A stretch of 64,000 bases of DNA from Leptoclinus maculatus. Lineage: Eukaryota > Chordata > Actinopteri > Perciformes > Stichaeidae. Both the position numbers and the translations under genes were made by a program. How positions within the stretch are numbered: the stretch's first letter is position 1; each line of letters opens with the position of its first letter. The stretch is taken from NCBI GenBank assembly GCA_032191485.1, contig JAVDOI010000007.1, positions 23,738,387 through 23,802,386 of the forward strand, written 5' to 3'. The notes beneath the pieces are model-generated. The model was not told the origin of the DNA. It did not search any database and saw nothing but the letters and a program-made list of their open reading frames with translations. Below, in pieces: positions 42,497 through 55,569 of the stretch.

Positions 42497-43175
42497 TATA
42501 GACCCTTTTACAGCCTACGTCATCAAAAAATATGCGTGCGCACGTCATGGCAATGAAAGTGGCGTTTTTCCCCAGCTATCCAGACGAGTAAGCAAGCTTT
42601 AAACGTTAAATTAAAACTGCTAACAGCATCAAAATGGTTGTCCAAGTGTTCGGTGGTCAGAATTGATATTCCGACAGTCGACTCAAGTTCTCCAGGATTC
42701 TGACAGAATCATGATCGTTTCAGTGCAACCAGTGTTTCATTTTAACGAGTGATCGTTTTAACTGGTGACTTTCAGCTGATTGCTCGTAGCTGAAAGCTTC
42801 ATGTTGTTGGCTTCCATTGGAAATGACTTGAAGACCGTTGCTGCGTCGCTTGTAGTGTCACTCGTGGAACCGAAACACCGGGAGCGTCTATGGCAACAAA
42901 GATATTTAACGTGTTGACTCCCTCTGGACTGAGGACATGAATAAAATATATGTGTGTGTAGTACGCATTTAAACACTCACTGTTTATATCATGGTAGCTG
43001 ATGTTGGTAATTGTAAGCATGTAGCGACATGTATATATCTGACCACTAAATATTGGGCCACTTGCGAATGTATTCTACCAACTCACAAACAGCACACACA
43101 TCTGGAAAGTCAGTTTGTTTAGGTTGCAATCGCAATCTTTGACATATTAAACTCCAAACTGTAAAAGGGTCTATA
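42497..43175. mobile_element. DNA transposon relic with perfect 17-bp inverted ends
   Basis: The left end TATAGACCCTTTTACAG (42497-42513) is exactly matched, inverted, at 43159-43175; beyond 17 bp the ends diverge. About 680 bp in all. The TATA at each edge is palindromic, so a TA or TATA target duplication cannot be separated from the repeat itself. The interior has CpG-bearing DNA next to the left end (ACGTCATC, GCGCACGTCATGG). At 42634 an ATG opens a frame that, after an in-frame stop, reads DSRLKFSRILTES before another stop. That recalls the RLKFYRFP segment of THAP domains. Both expected zinc cysteines are absent. Non-autonomous and decayed. The superfamily is not certain; a P-like or other THAP-bearing transposon is possible. 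Confidence 0.65.
42634..42711 (+). pseudogene. Decayed THAP-like N-terminus inside the transposon
   Basis: In a single frame: M-V-V-Q-V-F-G-G-Q-N, stop, Y-S-D-S-R-L-K-F-S-R-I-L-T-E-S, then another stop. The spacing from the start to the RLKF segment and its wording suit a THAP zinc finger. The first two zinc-ligand cysteines are missing and no C-x2-H is seen. This is a weak match made by eye. Confidence 0.3.
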
Positions 43176-46100
43176 CATACAGTAGTTAGCGTTATAGTTA
43201 GAGCTGACATAGTGCAGTAGTGTAATTTTCCACATATCAAAAACCAAATGCTCTACTAATCAAAACGATGGCTGAATAAAACAGGAAAACAATTTCTCCT
43301 CATCTAATAATCAGCTGGCACAATCTGCCTCAGTGTGAACAGTACTCATCCACTGACCCTGGAGAACTAATTGCTAATGTTGACCAGATGTACAGAGTCA
43401 CTGATTAGATTTTTTTGCCCCCCAGAGCTCAATAAAATTCCTGCCACAAGCTGCTGGGGGACTCTTCCACCCACGACGTAGAGGGCTTACATTTCCTCCC
43501 TGTGTTTACATCTTCAGATGTCCCGGGCCACGCCCCACATGACGTCCAGACGCCGGGGCATTCTTTGCGTCTTTGGCACCTTTCTTTACAGAGGCACTCA
43601 ACAGTAGTTCTGTTAAATGTTAAAGCGGTCTGCGTGCACACACTCTTACTATAATTCTAGGAGCAGAGGAGGTTTGAATCAAATCATGAACACGGCGAGC
43701 CTTCCCCCTTTATAACATTTTCCATGAGTTTTTTGTCAGCGATGATTCCTACCACTCTCCAACAGTCTTATGCCATGGTGTTTCTTCCGCCCACATAACA
43801 GTCTCGGGAACAATTATGATGCAGTGTGATGCAGGTCAGCTCACCAAATCAATGCTATAGTTCACTCTGCATGTAGAATATATGAAGAAAACGTGAGAAA
43901 TGTGAGGTTATGTGTTTGGAATGCTGGAAGACCTGCATGTTTGACCCTTTGGTGATGCCATGACCGTCAATTTAACATTGCACCTGTGTTTGATTACACC
44001 TACCCAAGCTTACAGCATACATGCCTGTAGTGAATATAGAATCTAAAAGAGACAGGTCTTTTTTGGCATTGAAAGTAAACGACTAGTGTGGTTCTGTATT
44101 CAGTGTGCCCATGCGAGATCAAGAGATGCTCACTTTATCATGGCTCTATCTGAGATTGGACATGACATGTGCCTGTACAGAGTCTTTAAAAACAGCCTGC
44201 AGCTCTGTATCTCTTCAGTGGCCAGCGACGCTGCACTTTAACCGCCACTTTACCAAGGTTTGGAAAAAATTGACAGGGCAGTTATTTTCAGACCATGAAT
44301 TGCTCTCTACTGCTTACGTGTTGTTTGGTTGGCCTGGTAATAGAGGTTTTGTTGTTGTTGATAGACTTACAAAGTTCAAAAGTTGTGCGCTTCTATGGAA
44401 GCCACATCCACCATTTCTTACCCCATTACCAGCCTTTTCAAAAAGATTCCTGTTTGTTCCTCTGTTTTGTCTTGTGTTACTTTATGAAAACCCATTTATA
44501 ACATATTGACGTTTTCTGAAATACAAGTATGACCTGACAGCTGAAGAGACAGACAAACAGACGGAATGGAGAGAAAACACAACTCCTGTCCAACTCTGTT
44601 GGCAGACGTACTGAAGTGAGAATGCTTCTAGATAACACTATAAGAACATCGATTGAATCTTCACGTACCTAATTGCCGATGCTTGTCTTAAATTGTCTCA
44701 AAGAACATATAATAAGACAACAAAATCTACTACAAACACTGTGTAATGGTTTATGCATCTTTGTGAGTGCTTTTGAGACGTCTTGCTCCTGAATGTGTTT
44801 GCATTTTCAATTGCTAAGCTTAACGAGGGGATTTGCATCCCAAGACTGCACATGAGCCGGCTATCGCCCCTGGAGTATAATGTCACTATGGTAACAGGAA
44901 CAAATAAATATGAAAATTTTCCTGGGCTTTGTGAAATGTCTGTATACAAGGCCTCCATGTGTTCCTCGAGAGCTGGCAGGGAAAATGGTGTGACCACAAG
45001 TGTCTGCACAGAGGATTAATAAGTCCAATATTTGCATTGGGAAATTGACGAGATTAGTGTTTTGCTGGTTGCGCTGGTCCCACAGACACACTTTGTGACC
45101 CTCCCCTCACCTCTTAGTTTAAACACAACGCAATGTTAGGACAGAATCAAAATGGGGCGTTTGCAGTCAATCCAAACAAGAAAACCTGTGTTTATAGATG
45201 CAGAGCAGAATGTGCAGCCTCTTGCCTGTTTTCTGTCTCGGGGAATCCCTCAAAATGTGACTGAATGTCCGAAAAAGAAGCAGCTTTCTGAAAAAAATGT
45301 CTAATGAGAGAGTTTCACTTCCTCGTTGTCAGAGTTTTGGATAATTTTGTAAAAAGAAAAATGTAAAGAGGTAAAATAAAACACTTAAGTATGGTTTACA
45401 TGTTGTATTTTGTATTACCTTGTCATTTGCAAGAGCCTTCATCAATTCAAGTTTTGTTGTCGACATTTTTGCTTCCATAACATTCTGAATGTCGTATAGA
45501 GAACCTTTAAAAGAGAATCGACTCTGGTCATTCCTTCTAGAACTTCAGTGCAGTATTGGATCCTTCCTGTAGGCTGGAAGACATCCTGCTCATTTACACT
45601 CTCGTCCTTTCGGCTGCATGAAAATGAGACTTTTTCTGAGCATGGAAGACGATCAATATTGATATAATTTCTAATATGATATAACCTCCCTCACTACTGC
45701 CAGCCTGATGTTTTATCCTGGCACCTTCAAGGAGAAAGTTTCAGTGAGTCATAGTTTATTAACTACTTTTTGGGATATTCTGCCCCGAGGCGAACATCAC
45801 TGCGAGAATCCAAAGTTAGCTGTATGGGCAACCTGCTTCCCCCCGCTCCTTTCCCCTCAATAACTTCCTCTTGTAACTACAGGTAGGATTTTATATATGA
45901 CCTGCAGCAACAGGGTAGGCAGCATGTCTGCCCGGTGATTACAGTGTCGGCCCCATAATGGATATGAGACAGGTTAGACTCCTGTAACGTCAATAACGCC
46001 TGTCAAGACACTGAACCATTGCTGCTCTTTCACAGTGGGCTGCTGTGGTCAGATAAGCATTGCAGCTAAAAGCCAGTAATGGGAAATGCATAAGATTGTC

Positions 46101-46477
46101 TAAGAAAAGGCAGAGCTGATGACAATTTCATCATTTATTTCACTAAATAGCGGAACTACAGGATCATTTCAGTTCATTACAACTTCTTATTTTTGTGGTT
46201 CTTGCCGTCACTTGTACTAGTTATGACTCACCAAAGTAACTGCTAATATCTTCTCCATATCTTTGGCTAACCTCCGGGCAAGGCTAGATAAGCCCCACAC
46301 TCTCAGGACACTAAATGTTATCAGACGATTGAATGGGCTTCATCAGCGTTGAACAACCCTATAGATATGGGTTAGAAGGGACCTGCTTCACCTACTAGTA
46401 GCTTCAGAAGGCTGTTACAGATATCATCTTTTTACATGTTTGATCACCAATACGATTACAAGAAGACCACGCTGACC
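43176..46477. other. Non-coding stretch, no gene seen
   Basis: Reading frames to 134 codons (44105-44509) are unrecognisable. No repeat is assigned. Confidence 0.5.
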
Positions 46478-46690
46478 TCTAGCGGCTATAGTAATTAGGA
46501 CAGGAGCAAAGCAGGAAGTCTGGTGACGTAGTACAAAGAGCGCCGAAGTCCACATGGGAAGGCATTTGGGGGTGAAGAATGGGTAAAACAAGGTAGTTTG
46601 ATAACGCCAAGTTACGTAAGTGACCTACCAGCGTATACTTATTTTAACCCAAACCACAATCTTTGCCTAAATTCACAAAGTTAAGTTTCA
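46478..46690 (-). repeat. Dispersed fish repeat family C
   Basis: CTGACCTCTAGCGGCTATAG, TAATTAGGACAGGAGCAAAG, CAGGAAGTCTGGTGACGTAG, GCGCCGAAGTCCACATGG, CAAGTTACGTAAGTGAC and TTTTAACCCAAACCACAATC run in order. From memory this is a repeat of percomorph genomes. No second copy is seen in the window, so the assignment rests on recall. Confidence 0.4.
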
Positions 46691-48164
46691 CTTTAACTTT
46701 GGCCCATCTGTAGCATTAGAATGGTGATAACCACTGATAATGCCCTTTTAAACGATTGATAACATTCAAAATAGGTGTTCAGGAGTCAAAAAGACACCTT
46801 CACTGTGGTTATTACTTTGTGGTAATTTGATAGTTTGTTCAGAGTAAATGTGCCTCTAAAACACACTATAACAACTGTTTCATCACATAGATTAGAGGAT
46901 TAAAATACTAGATGTAGAGAAAGAGCGGGGGGAGGGGGGTGTCAATAGGAGCCCACTAGCACATTTTTACCCCAAGGCCCCATAGTTGGTTAATGTGGCC
47001 CTGTCTAAGGGTTTTTTTAGAGCCAGTTTGATCATCTGACAGCTCATGTTTTCCCCTTTTTAAGACTGCCAGATCTAAGCAGATCTTATACCATAAGAGT
47101 CTTATGGTATAATTACTGACAGGAATAATGGCCAAAACTACTAAATTAAGTTGTTCAGAACAACCCTTTATAGCAGCAAAAACCTGCGATGAAGCTATCA
47201 AGATGTACTCCACAGGGCTGCAGATGTGCCAGATGCACAACCCTTCCAAAATAGGAGCGAAAGATCTACCGTCCTTTCCAGATGTATCACTGCCATTGTT
47301 GTCACATTTAAGGCAGAAACCTCCGTCACTTCAAATGCACATATCATAACTCAGTTTATTCTCATTGTGAGGCAAGAACAGTAAAAGACATGTCCCTTGA
47401 CTCGAAGACTCTATAGTCCCCTGGCAGATGGTCTTTCTCACATTTGCTCTCTTTGAGGTTGCTGGCTGTCTACGGCAGGCTGCTCGGATTATATTTTCGG
47501 GCCATGATCTGCTTAGAGCGGACAGACAGCCCACACACAGACCTCATTTAGCTCTGGGTATGTACACAAAAGAGTTTCTGTACACAAACACAGGCCCAGA
47601 TTCTCTCCTTAGGTGGAAGGTCAAAAGCCATCTCATGGGGTGCTCCCGTGTTGTTTTAACCCCTACCACGTCAATCAGATAAGTCGGTGGAAGGGGGTTT
47701 TGCTGCAATTTACTGATGAATGTGCGACACCCAGATTTCAGGTCTGTAAGTGGCAATTTGGGGTTTAAAATTGTTGTTAAACTGTGATCGCCTTGTCGTC
47801 ATGCAATTTTAAGGGAATTCTCTGACCTACAGTAGCAGCAGACTGGGGACATTAACCCAAGTTTCACATATGTTAATACTTGGAGTTTTACAGTTATAGG
47901 CCTTGGGGCCAGCCAGGATTTTTCATATATATATATTTTGTGTTGGCCCACTTAACAGGATAATAATGATACGTTTAAAGGCTGTATTTTTCTTTACCAG
48001 AGTGTGGAGATGTTACATAAAGATCTATGCTCATCATACTTCTAACTAAAATACCCAAATAACTTTGCAATCGCATACCATCTACAACATTAATATGATT
48101 AAGAGTCTACAGGCATACTAGTTGGGCTGTACTTAAGCACAGCAGTGCTTTTTAGCTAAAGATT
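46691..48164. other. Non-coding stretch with one strong palindrome
   Basis: No gene is seen. It holds the 27-bp palindrome at 47086-47112 and a short TA run near 47927-47936. Confidence 0.5.
47086..47112. repeat. 27-bp palindrome, perfect 13-bp arms
   Basis: TTATACCATAAGA, one G, then TCTTATGGTATAA. Perfect arms with a one-base centre are cruciform-capable. It is not followed by a U-run and is not a known terminator or RNA. Confidence 0.9.
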
Positions 48165-48330
48165 AACTTTAATATGCTAACATGCTTGCAGTGGTAATAG
48201 GTTACTAACATGCATATGCTTAGCAGGTGTGATGTTTGTTATCTTTTCCACCTTAGCTTAGTGGGCTAGCATGCTAACATTATTATGAATTGGCACCACA
48301 TACAAAGTACGGTTGGACACAGTGGACACA
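48165..48330 (+). repeat. Dispersed fish repeat family E (GCTAACATGC type)
   Basis: ATGCTAACATGCTTGCAGTG, TGCTTAGCAGGTGTGATGTT, CACCTTAGCTTAGTGGGCTA and GCATGCTAACATTATTATG, then ACAAAGTACGGTTGGAC. This order of GCTAAC, TTAGCAGGT, TTAG, GCTAACAT and CAAAGTAC is that of a very common percomorph repeat, from memory. Confidence 0.6.
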
Positions 48331-51189
48331 GCAAAAGTGCTTGGGACAAAGTCCTATTAAATGTGTGTCCTTGGCCAAAAGCTTGACATACTCGGAAATG
48401 TGGAAAGTAGATTAGATTTGGTTCATGATGTCTTTGAGAATATCGGGTCTTTGCAGCCGCAGGCAAAAGGCTATGGATGAATGGAAGAATGAGATTAATG
48501 TCAATTACTGAACAAAACAAACAGTAAACAGGGTAATAACAACAGTACTGCAAAAGATGAAAGAAACAAACAAACCAGATGCACCATCATGCACATTAGG
48601 ATACCTGTAGGACAACAACAGGGCCACGACCTGAAGTGGAACATTTCAAATCAAAGTGTGTTATGATGACGCTAAGAAAGACGGTCTTATATTCTTCCCC
48701 CACTGCCGCAACTGAACTCTGAGTGTTTATATTTGATAAGAGCTGTTGGGGAGTTTTGTGCCCAAAATGAAAACTCCACAGACAATTATCATCACTGCAG
48801 AACTGCCAACTTTTCAATAAGAAGGAATTATGCATGACCAGCTGTCTTGATACGAGTGGCCTTTTTTCTTTTTCTTTTTTGTGAACAGTCAGTTCTATCA
48901 TGTTTGGTTGAATAGAAGGGAATCAGTTCTATTCTGGCTGCCATTGTTTCTCTTATCCATTGGAAAATAAATTAAAAAGATGAAGGAATTCTTCTTACCC
49001 CAAAGGGCTGTCATGGAATTACTCAGTTTACTCCTCAAAATCAACCCTCAAGATCTTCCCTTCCTGTCTATTGTGAATGTTATCAACTCATATCAACAGA
49101 TTTTGTTATCGTACATCATCACATGATATACATTAATGCGTAAATCCAATTATAGGGACAATGCTTGCTTTGTTGAACACTCTGCGTCGCATGTAACTCA
49201 CATGGCCTGATCAGTGGAATCAGACCGATGTGGTCAGTGCGGTAAGGGGGAAGGCTGCTCAGGCACTGGAAAAGCAGCGTGAATCATGGGAAATGTTTCC
49301 AGCGTTGGGCTGACTCATCTGAGACGCTTTAGGACAAGCCTGAGCTTTCCACTCCAACATCTGGAGTCGGCTTGGTCAGTTTGTAGCGAGCCAAAGCTGG
49401 AGGCTTTAATCAAAGTCTCCCTCCGCTTCTCTTTTCCTAATATAGACAAAACAACTGCGGTGAAAGAATGTGAGTCGCGCCACAATTAACCAAGTTCTGT
49501 AGAATGCTGAGTGTTAGATCTGAAGTAGCTATTGAAACAGGCACTGAGAGACCGGTTTGTTATCAGATGTGTTGCTCACAGCAACCCTAAAACCTCTGGG
49601 AACTTCTTTTTTTCGTGAGTTCTATGAACAGTAAGCAACACACACAGTAGTGTCTCAAATGCATCAAATTTTAAAATGGAACTGAATGATTTTAAATTGT
49701 AAAACGTCTCTAATATTCATCCAATGTATATTGCATTTCACATGTGTTGAGTTCCATTCTACATAGCACTATCACTCAGAAAGGTCCAGCAGGGACAGGA
49801 GCTCTCACATGAATATGAGTCACTATTTTAAATATAGAGAAATCCACTGAGAGTGCGAGGACTCCCTCCAGCCCCGAGGGTGCATGACTCATGAGCACAA
49901 GGCCGCTGTGGTTAATCATAAGACATCTGACTCCAAACTAATAGTTTTTTGTGCGTCTAATTAGTTCTCGACTCTGAGATGTTATTAGCCTTTGTTCCAG
50001 GACCAGATGATTGAGCTTTGTCCTCAAGGGGCTGCGATCTCCTGAGAGAAATTAAATATTTTTTACATAGTGCGTTTGGTCAGGGACAAAGTTCTGACAC
50101 TAAGTTTACAGATTCTGGCACCTGAAACCTGATAGTTAACTTCATCAAGCATGTGACTTAATTGTCTTTATTCAGGCTGTTATCATAAACATTCATATGC
50201 ATGTAACAAGCAGAAATTGACTTGTGTTGCTGGACATTCGTGGTAAAACACAGGAAAAATGATTGATAACTTTTGGTAGGATATCATACGAAGCATTGTA
50301 TGAGGATAAGATGATTTTCAGCTACGTGAAAGTTATTTAGTTTTTATCCTGCTCTATCGTTCCCACAACATGGCAGCGGGAGGCTGCATTTACAGTAGCA
50401 GTGCCACTTTTCACAGCATGCTGACATGAAGGCAGATCAGTGCCAACATCCGTCCGGTTGAAGATCTTCATCAGCACTGCCAAGAGACCATGAAGTGTTC
50501 GGAGTAATTTGATGCCAGACGGCCTCATTGCAGGCAGGGTTCAGACAGAATCAAGGACGCTGTGGGGTGGCACCAGGCCTGGGATCGCCCAGATGACTGT
50601 CTGGGGTAGCTTGCGCCAGATAAATATAGCTGGGCTGGAGAACCAATAAAAGAGCATGTTGCTTCACATTGGATTGACGAAAGAGGAAAGGGGGAGGAAA
50701 GGGGATCCAGGGTGGGGCTGTGTGTGTGTGTGTGTGTGTATTCTGTATGTGCTGTGGTTCACACAAGTCCTAGTGTTAGGGAGCCTGAACAAATGTCGTC
50801 ATTCCGCTGGTTATGCAGGCTTAAAATAACTGGGGGAAATGATGTGTCACATGAAGTTTGGTTTGACTGTAGTAGCATGAAGCGGAGGACAGCTGCACAG
50901 TGGAGCTGAAGCACACGTCACTGGTCTGCCCGGCCAGACAACCAAGCTCCTTGTGCAATCGTGTGTTGAATCTTTCGCACATTTGTGGCAAAACAGATGC
51001 GGAAAAGTTCTGCGTAGTTTTATGGAATATTGTGAAGTGAGCAAAAGACTCAGATTATGTGTTGCGGGCGTCAGTTATATGATAATTAAGTTCTTCCTTC
51101 ACATTAAAAATGTAGGTTGTGAATATGTTCAGGCAAATAGAATAGTTGCAGTTATAATCAGAAAGTTAAAACAAGTTATATTGAGGTGT
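48331..51189. other. Non-coding stretch, no gene seen
   Basis: Short frames only. One GT run at 50719-50739. Nothing else is supported. Confidence 0.5.
50719..50739. repeat. (GT)n microsatellite, short
   Basis: About ten GT units. Confidence 0.92.
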
Positions 51190-51360
51190 ACGAGTAGACA
51201 TTAAAAGAATAATTAGACATTTTGGGAAATGGGCGTATTAGCTTTCTTGATCTAGATTGGCAGACTGATAGCCACTCTCATGTCTGCATGATGAATATGA
51301 CGCTAAAGCTAATGTAGCAGGCAGTTAGCTTAGCTTAGCACAAACACCGGGAACTGCCCG
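51190..51360 (+). repeat. Dispersed repeat family A, copy on plus strand
   Basis: It opens with AATTAGACATTTTGGGAAAT and TATTAGCTTTCTTGATC, then CCACTCTCATGTCTGCATG, GATGAATATGACGCTAAAGC and CAGTTAGCTTAGCTTAGCAC. The last block matches, inverted, the one at 34070-34100. This is the most complete left half of the family in the window. Confidence 0.7.
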
Positions 51361-52711
51361 AGAGGAAACACAATTATCCGACCCACACCTATTTCCCAAA
51401 ACCACTGCTGTAGAGAGAAAGGGAGAAAATAGGCCTGTCTTGGCTTTAAACAATCTCTCTATGGACTGTTCACGTTGAGGCACTGTGAACACAGTGATTT
51501 GAAAATCCATTTGTACGCAATATATGATGTTATATCAATCAAACAATGAATGTTTTTTATCCTGAAGGAGACCAACACAGTCTCAGCATAAAAAGACTGT
51601 TTCAAAGTGTCACTCTCCGTTCCTTCCATCATTAATAACGTAAAACATCCGTTCACCACTCTCATCTTAACAACCCTCTACCTGAATTAATCCTCATTAA
51701 TTCTTCCCTGATGAAAAAAAAAGTTAAATTTGCCCCTTGCACAAATTTGCATTTCCAGACAAAATTCATATTTCATGAAATTTGTAGAGACCCCGCTCAA
51801 AAATGATTGCATGCGCAATCGAACAAACGGAGGGCGTACGCTATCTTGTAGAAGAGAAAAAGAAATGAGAACAAAAGATCCGGGATCTTTGAGCAGCTGA
51901 CAACAGCAGCTGAAGTCAACAAATGATCGGCCAAACCAAAGGAAATGCAGATGACAGGACAGATGAGTGCACACCGAGAACAACCAGTATTTTTGTGGCC
52001 AACTATGCAATCTGATGTAAAGTATTGTGCCAGACTGGGTCATGGGAATAGACCCTAGGGAATGCAATGATACGCAGTTGGGAAGCTGACCACGCATGAC
52101 CCCGGAGCATCCTGTCACTCCATAGCCATAAATGCATTCCCAAGATTCTGTTTCTCTCGTTCTCTATGGTCCTCTGAAGTGGGTGGTGGAAGCTACACCT
52201 TGGAGACACAAAAATAAAATGTCCATTTCTTCTTTTAAAGCAAACCAGTGACACATGTGGCCTGTTCAAGTATTCCAATCTAACAGAAATGTTGTCCTAC
52301 CCTTGTTTAGTACAGTAGCCACCAGAGGCTGTGTAGCTAATTTGCAGTGTGAGAGAGCATTTTGCAACACATAAGAATACCAATAACCTTTGGGTGGCAA
52401 TTAGCATAGGTCCAGCCTAAGGGGAAAAAAATTGGACTTGCTTTTTTCTGGCTGCCTGATTCTCTAATGCTCATTAATTTATTAGAAAAATGAGCATGCT
52501 GCTGGTGTTTATTTGCCCTCTTTCCATTATTCACATAAACTACTCTTATAGATGTGTGGGAAGGAAAAACTGGTAAAGTAAAAACAAAATGTGTTATGTA
52601 TCCGGAAGGCCATTTAGTTAAAGTTTATTTCAGGGAAAGTCTGGTGCGTGGCATTCAGTCTAAATACTTTAAAATGGTTCCGATCCCTCCGGTGTTGAAC
52701 TAACAACACAT
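51361..52711. other. Non-coding stretch, no gene seen
   Basis: A 143-codon minus frame (51687-52118) has no recognisable domain. No repeat is assigned. Confidence 0.5.
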
Positions 52712-52880
52712 TCTCACTCCCAACTTGTCAAATATCTCCGCTTGGTCAGTGGCCCTACGCTTCAAACTATAACTCTTGGGTACCCCTCTGGCGCAAGTTT
52801 GGGACGTGTCTGGGACAGTGGGTCAGTTTCCCCTCATATTACATGCAGTTTCTTTACAGAATAAACTTCTGGGTTCTCAG
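52712..52880 (+). repeat. Dispersed repeat family B, copy 2
   Basis: TCACTCCCAACTTGTCAAAT, CGCTTGGTCAGTGGCCCTAC, GGGACGTGTCTGGGACAG, GGTCAGTTTCCCCTCATA and GAATAAACTTCTGG follow the same order as the copy at 1404-1680. Confidence 0.75.
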
Positions 52881-55294
52881 GAGCAAGCCGGTAAATCCAG
52901 AGGCTATAATCCTTTATTGAATGTATCGACTAATAAACCTGAGTTCATTCTCAAATGGGAGCTTTAAGAGGAGACACTTTTAATCAGGTTTATATTATGA
53001 CTCACTTGAGACATTATGGATGGGGAAGTAATTTTAAGGAGGGCGGGTCTGAAGCTTTACACGCACCAGCTCCTACTCGACTGTAGCGGACAGCGGAAGA
53101 GAGGTCAGCAGTTTAAAATACAATCATCTGATCACTGGAAAGTGTGGTCCAAACTTTAACATAAATTAGATTTCATGGTCATCTAAAATAGTTTTACAGC
53201 CTCAACAAACTTTCTCTACAGCAGTGTGTTGAGGGGCGGGTGGGTGAGGGGTTAAATAAGGTTGTATACAATCAATCAGTAAGAGAAATATGAGAAGTTT
53301 AAATAATGATAAAAGCACCATTAGGTTTCCCTATCTCTGCACAAGTAAAGATGTGCCTTTTGGTAATTCATCAATTTGTGTATCTTTTTGGAAGTCTTAA
53401 CAGAAACTCTCACAGCAGCTGTTCTACTGTCATCCGACAGGCAGCTACTTGTGAGCACAAATATTTTCCGGGCAACCGAAAGTGGAATAAACTGGGTCCA
53501 CTGCCTTGCCTAACTGTGGATTTCATTTCCAGGCGTAAGTAGAACATGGTTGTCAAAAGTAGAAAAGCCTGCCATGTTATCTTAAAGGTTGTGTGTGCTG
53601 TATTTCTGCTTCCCTGATGCATTTACATGACAGAGTAAAAAAACAGGGGTTGCAATTATTTATTATTATTATGATCCTGGTAATTGAAAGTCAACATCTG
53701 AAGCCAGTAAAATGAATCAGCTTGATAACAATGATTGAAATTGCACACAATCAAGAATACGCCCGAATAACAGATCTTTGATTAGGTTTAATCATGGACG
53801 TCCTCATTAGAAGCTGCATTATCTAAACACAAACAGGCACACTTCAGGCTTCCACTTCTGCTTGCAGCCTATGACAAATTACAGTAGGAAACCTTCAGTC
53901 TCTATCTCATAACTGATTTTTTTTTTCACAATGTTTTCCCGGGAACGCTCGCCTCCACATAGCACTGCATTAAACCTATAGTGCTGTTCTGTGAGGTAAA
54001 ATCCAGGGCATATTCTAATAGAAAAACGCGATTCGCTGGTCTCTGGAAATCTGAAAACACTACATTACTGCCGGAGAATGTTCAGCCGTTACCCGACATC
54101 TGTCCTGGTGACTGCAGGCCAGCATTCCTGAGGCCGTTGTTGAGCTGACTGGATACAGTTTGGGAGCTGATGCAGGGAATTAGCTCTCCGGTACTCGCAG
54201 TGGGAATTGAATGCAAACAGCTGCATAGAAGTGTCAGTGAAGTTAGTGTTTGGTCTGTCTGAAGAGTCTTTGTTGTACACGACATAAGCTAATATGAATA
54301 AAGGCGAATAAAGGCATGAACAAATCACAAAAACATACGTTCAAAGCGTACACGGTAGTGTAGCCGAGGGTTATGAGTTGCGCCAAATACGAGGATTATA
54401 AAACAACATGGAGGCTCCGTAGTTCGAATCAAGACGACTGTATGATGTCCTTCCGATCTTGACAAAGGCAGCGCATTTGTCGTTTATTTGTCACGCACCT
54501 GGTGCATAAAAGCCTTATCTCTCGAATGTATGATTAATTCCAGAGCAAACCCCTTTGGCCTCTTTTAAGAAATGCAAGTTTTAAACTATTGACGGTGGTC
54601 TCCATGTGAACTCACCGCTCCTGAATTGCTTCACGGTGATGTCATTTGGAAACAACTTACTGGCCCCGAAAACAGACTGTCTGTGTAGAGAATTAGGGTA
54701 GTTGGATAATATATCCTGTAACAGGCTGTTGTACTGGATTTATGAATGAGGCTTTAACTGTGAGCAGGTGTGTTGTGTTACAGATATAATACCCTCCTTC
54801 CTCTGAGTCGAGCGCTGCAAAAATATATTAAAAAAAACAAAAGGTCCCCCCATTGCATTGTTGAGTGAAATGTAGATAAATAATGTTAAACCACTGAAAC
54901 TGAGACGTACCAAAGTCTCACATGGGCACATGGTAGGATTTTAGTGATTCACTGTGACACATTGTGTGAGGAGGATGCTGTGGTGGACCTTTTATTGCCA
55001 AATCCAACAGGAGCAGCCCTGCACTGCCTGGCTCCACCCTGCCTCGCCCTTCTGTGTCAGCTCCACTCGTCTCCTCCTCACCCGCCAAGAAAGTCAAAAT
55101 ATATGTGAAAGTATGAATGCAGGGACTTAATTCCATATATAGTCCGATTAATAACTACGACGTACATGATGAAATGAAAAAATCGGACAACAAAGACAGC
55201 TTTGACGAACTTTTTCAATTCAGCTACCTCCTTATTTCTCCCTTTGCTTTTTCACTACACTTTATTCCAACGTACTTCAAATTATTTTTTTTTG
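52881..55294. other. Non-coding stretch, no gene seen
   Basis: Short frames only, with no splice-supported coding segment. CpG-bearing DNA near 53040-53100 and 54340-54450 has no other sign of function. Confidence 0.5.
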
Positions 55295-55569
55295 GGGCGA
55301 CTGTCGCTCAGAAGGTAGAGCGGGTCGTCCCTCAATAAGGAGATCGGCGTTTCCATCCCCGGTCCATGTCGACGTGTCCTTGGGCTTAACCACAAAATTG
55401 CCCCCGAAGGCTGTGCCATCGGTGTGTGATTGGATGCGAATGTTTAGATACACCTGATGGGCAGGTGGCACCTTGCATGGTTGCCCCTGCCATCATAGTG
55501 TGAATGGGTGAATGATGTTTTGAGTGGTTGAGAATAGAAAGGCGCTGTACAAGTACAAGTCCATTTACA
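55295..55569 (+). mobile_element. tRNA-derived SINE
   Basis: The 5' end GGGGCGACTGTCGCTCAGAA, then GGTAGAGCGGGTCGTCC, is a tRNA-like head with a recognisable A box. The B box region reads GGCGTTTCCATCCCC, mutated from a GGTTCGATCCC type. The body has TGTCGACGTGTCCTTGGGC, GCTGTGCCATCGGTGTGTG, GGGCAGGTGGCACCTTGCAT, TGTGAATGGGTGAATGATG and AAGGCGCTGTACAAGTACAA. This order is that of a tRNA-derived SINE abundant in percomorph fish, recalled from memory. About 275 bp, nearly full length, with a T run at the 5' junction and no clear target duplication. The promoter boxes are damaged, so it is probably inactive. Confidence 0.85.

Noticed and set aside
51687..52118. 143-codon minus-strand frame
   Set aside because: No recognisable motif, and a second open frame overlaps it on the same strand.
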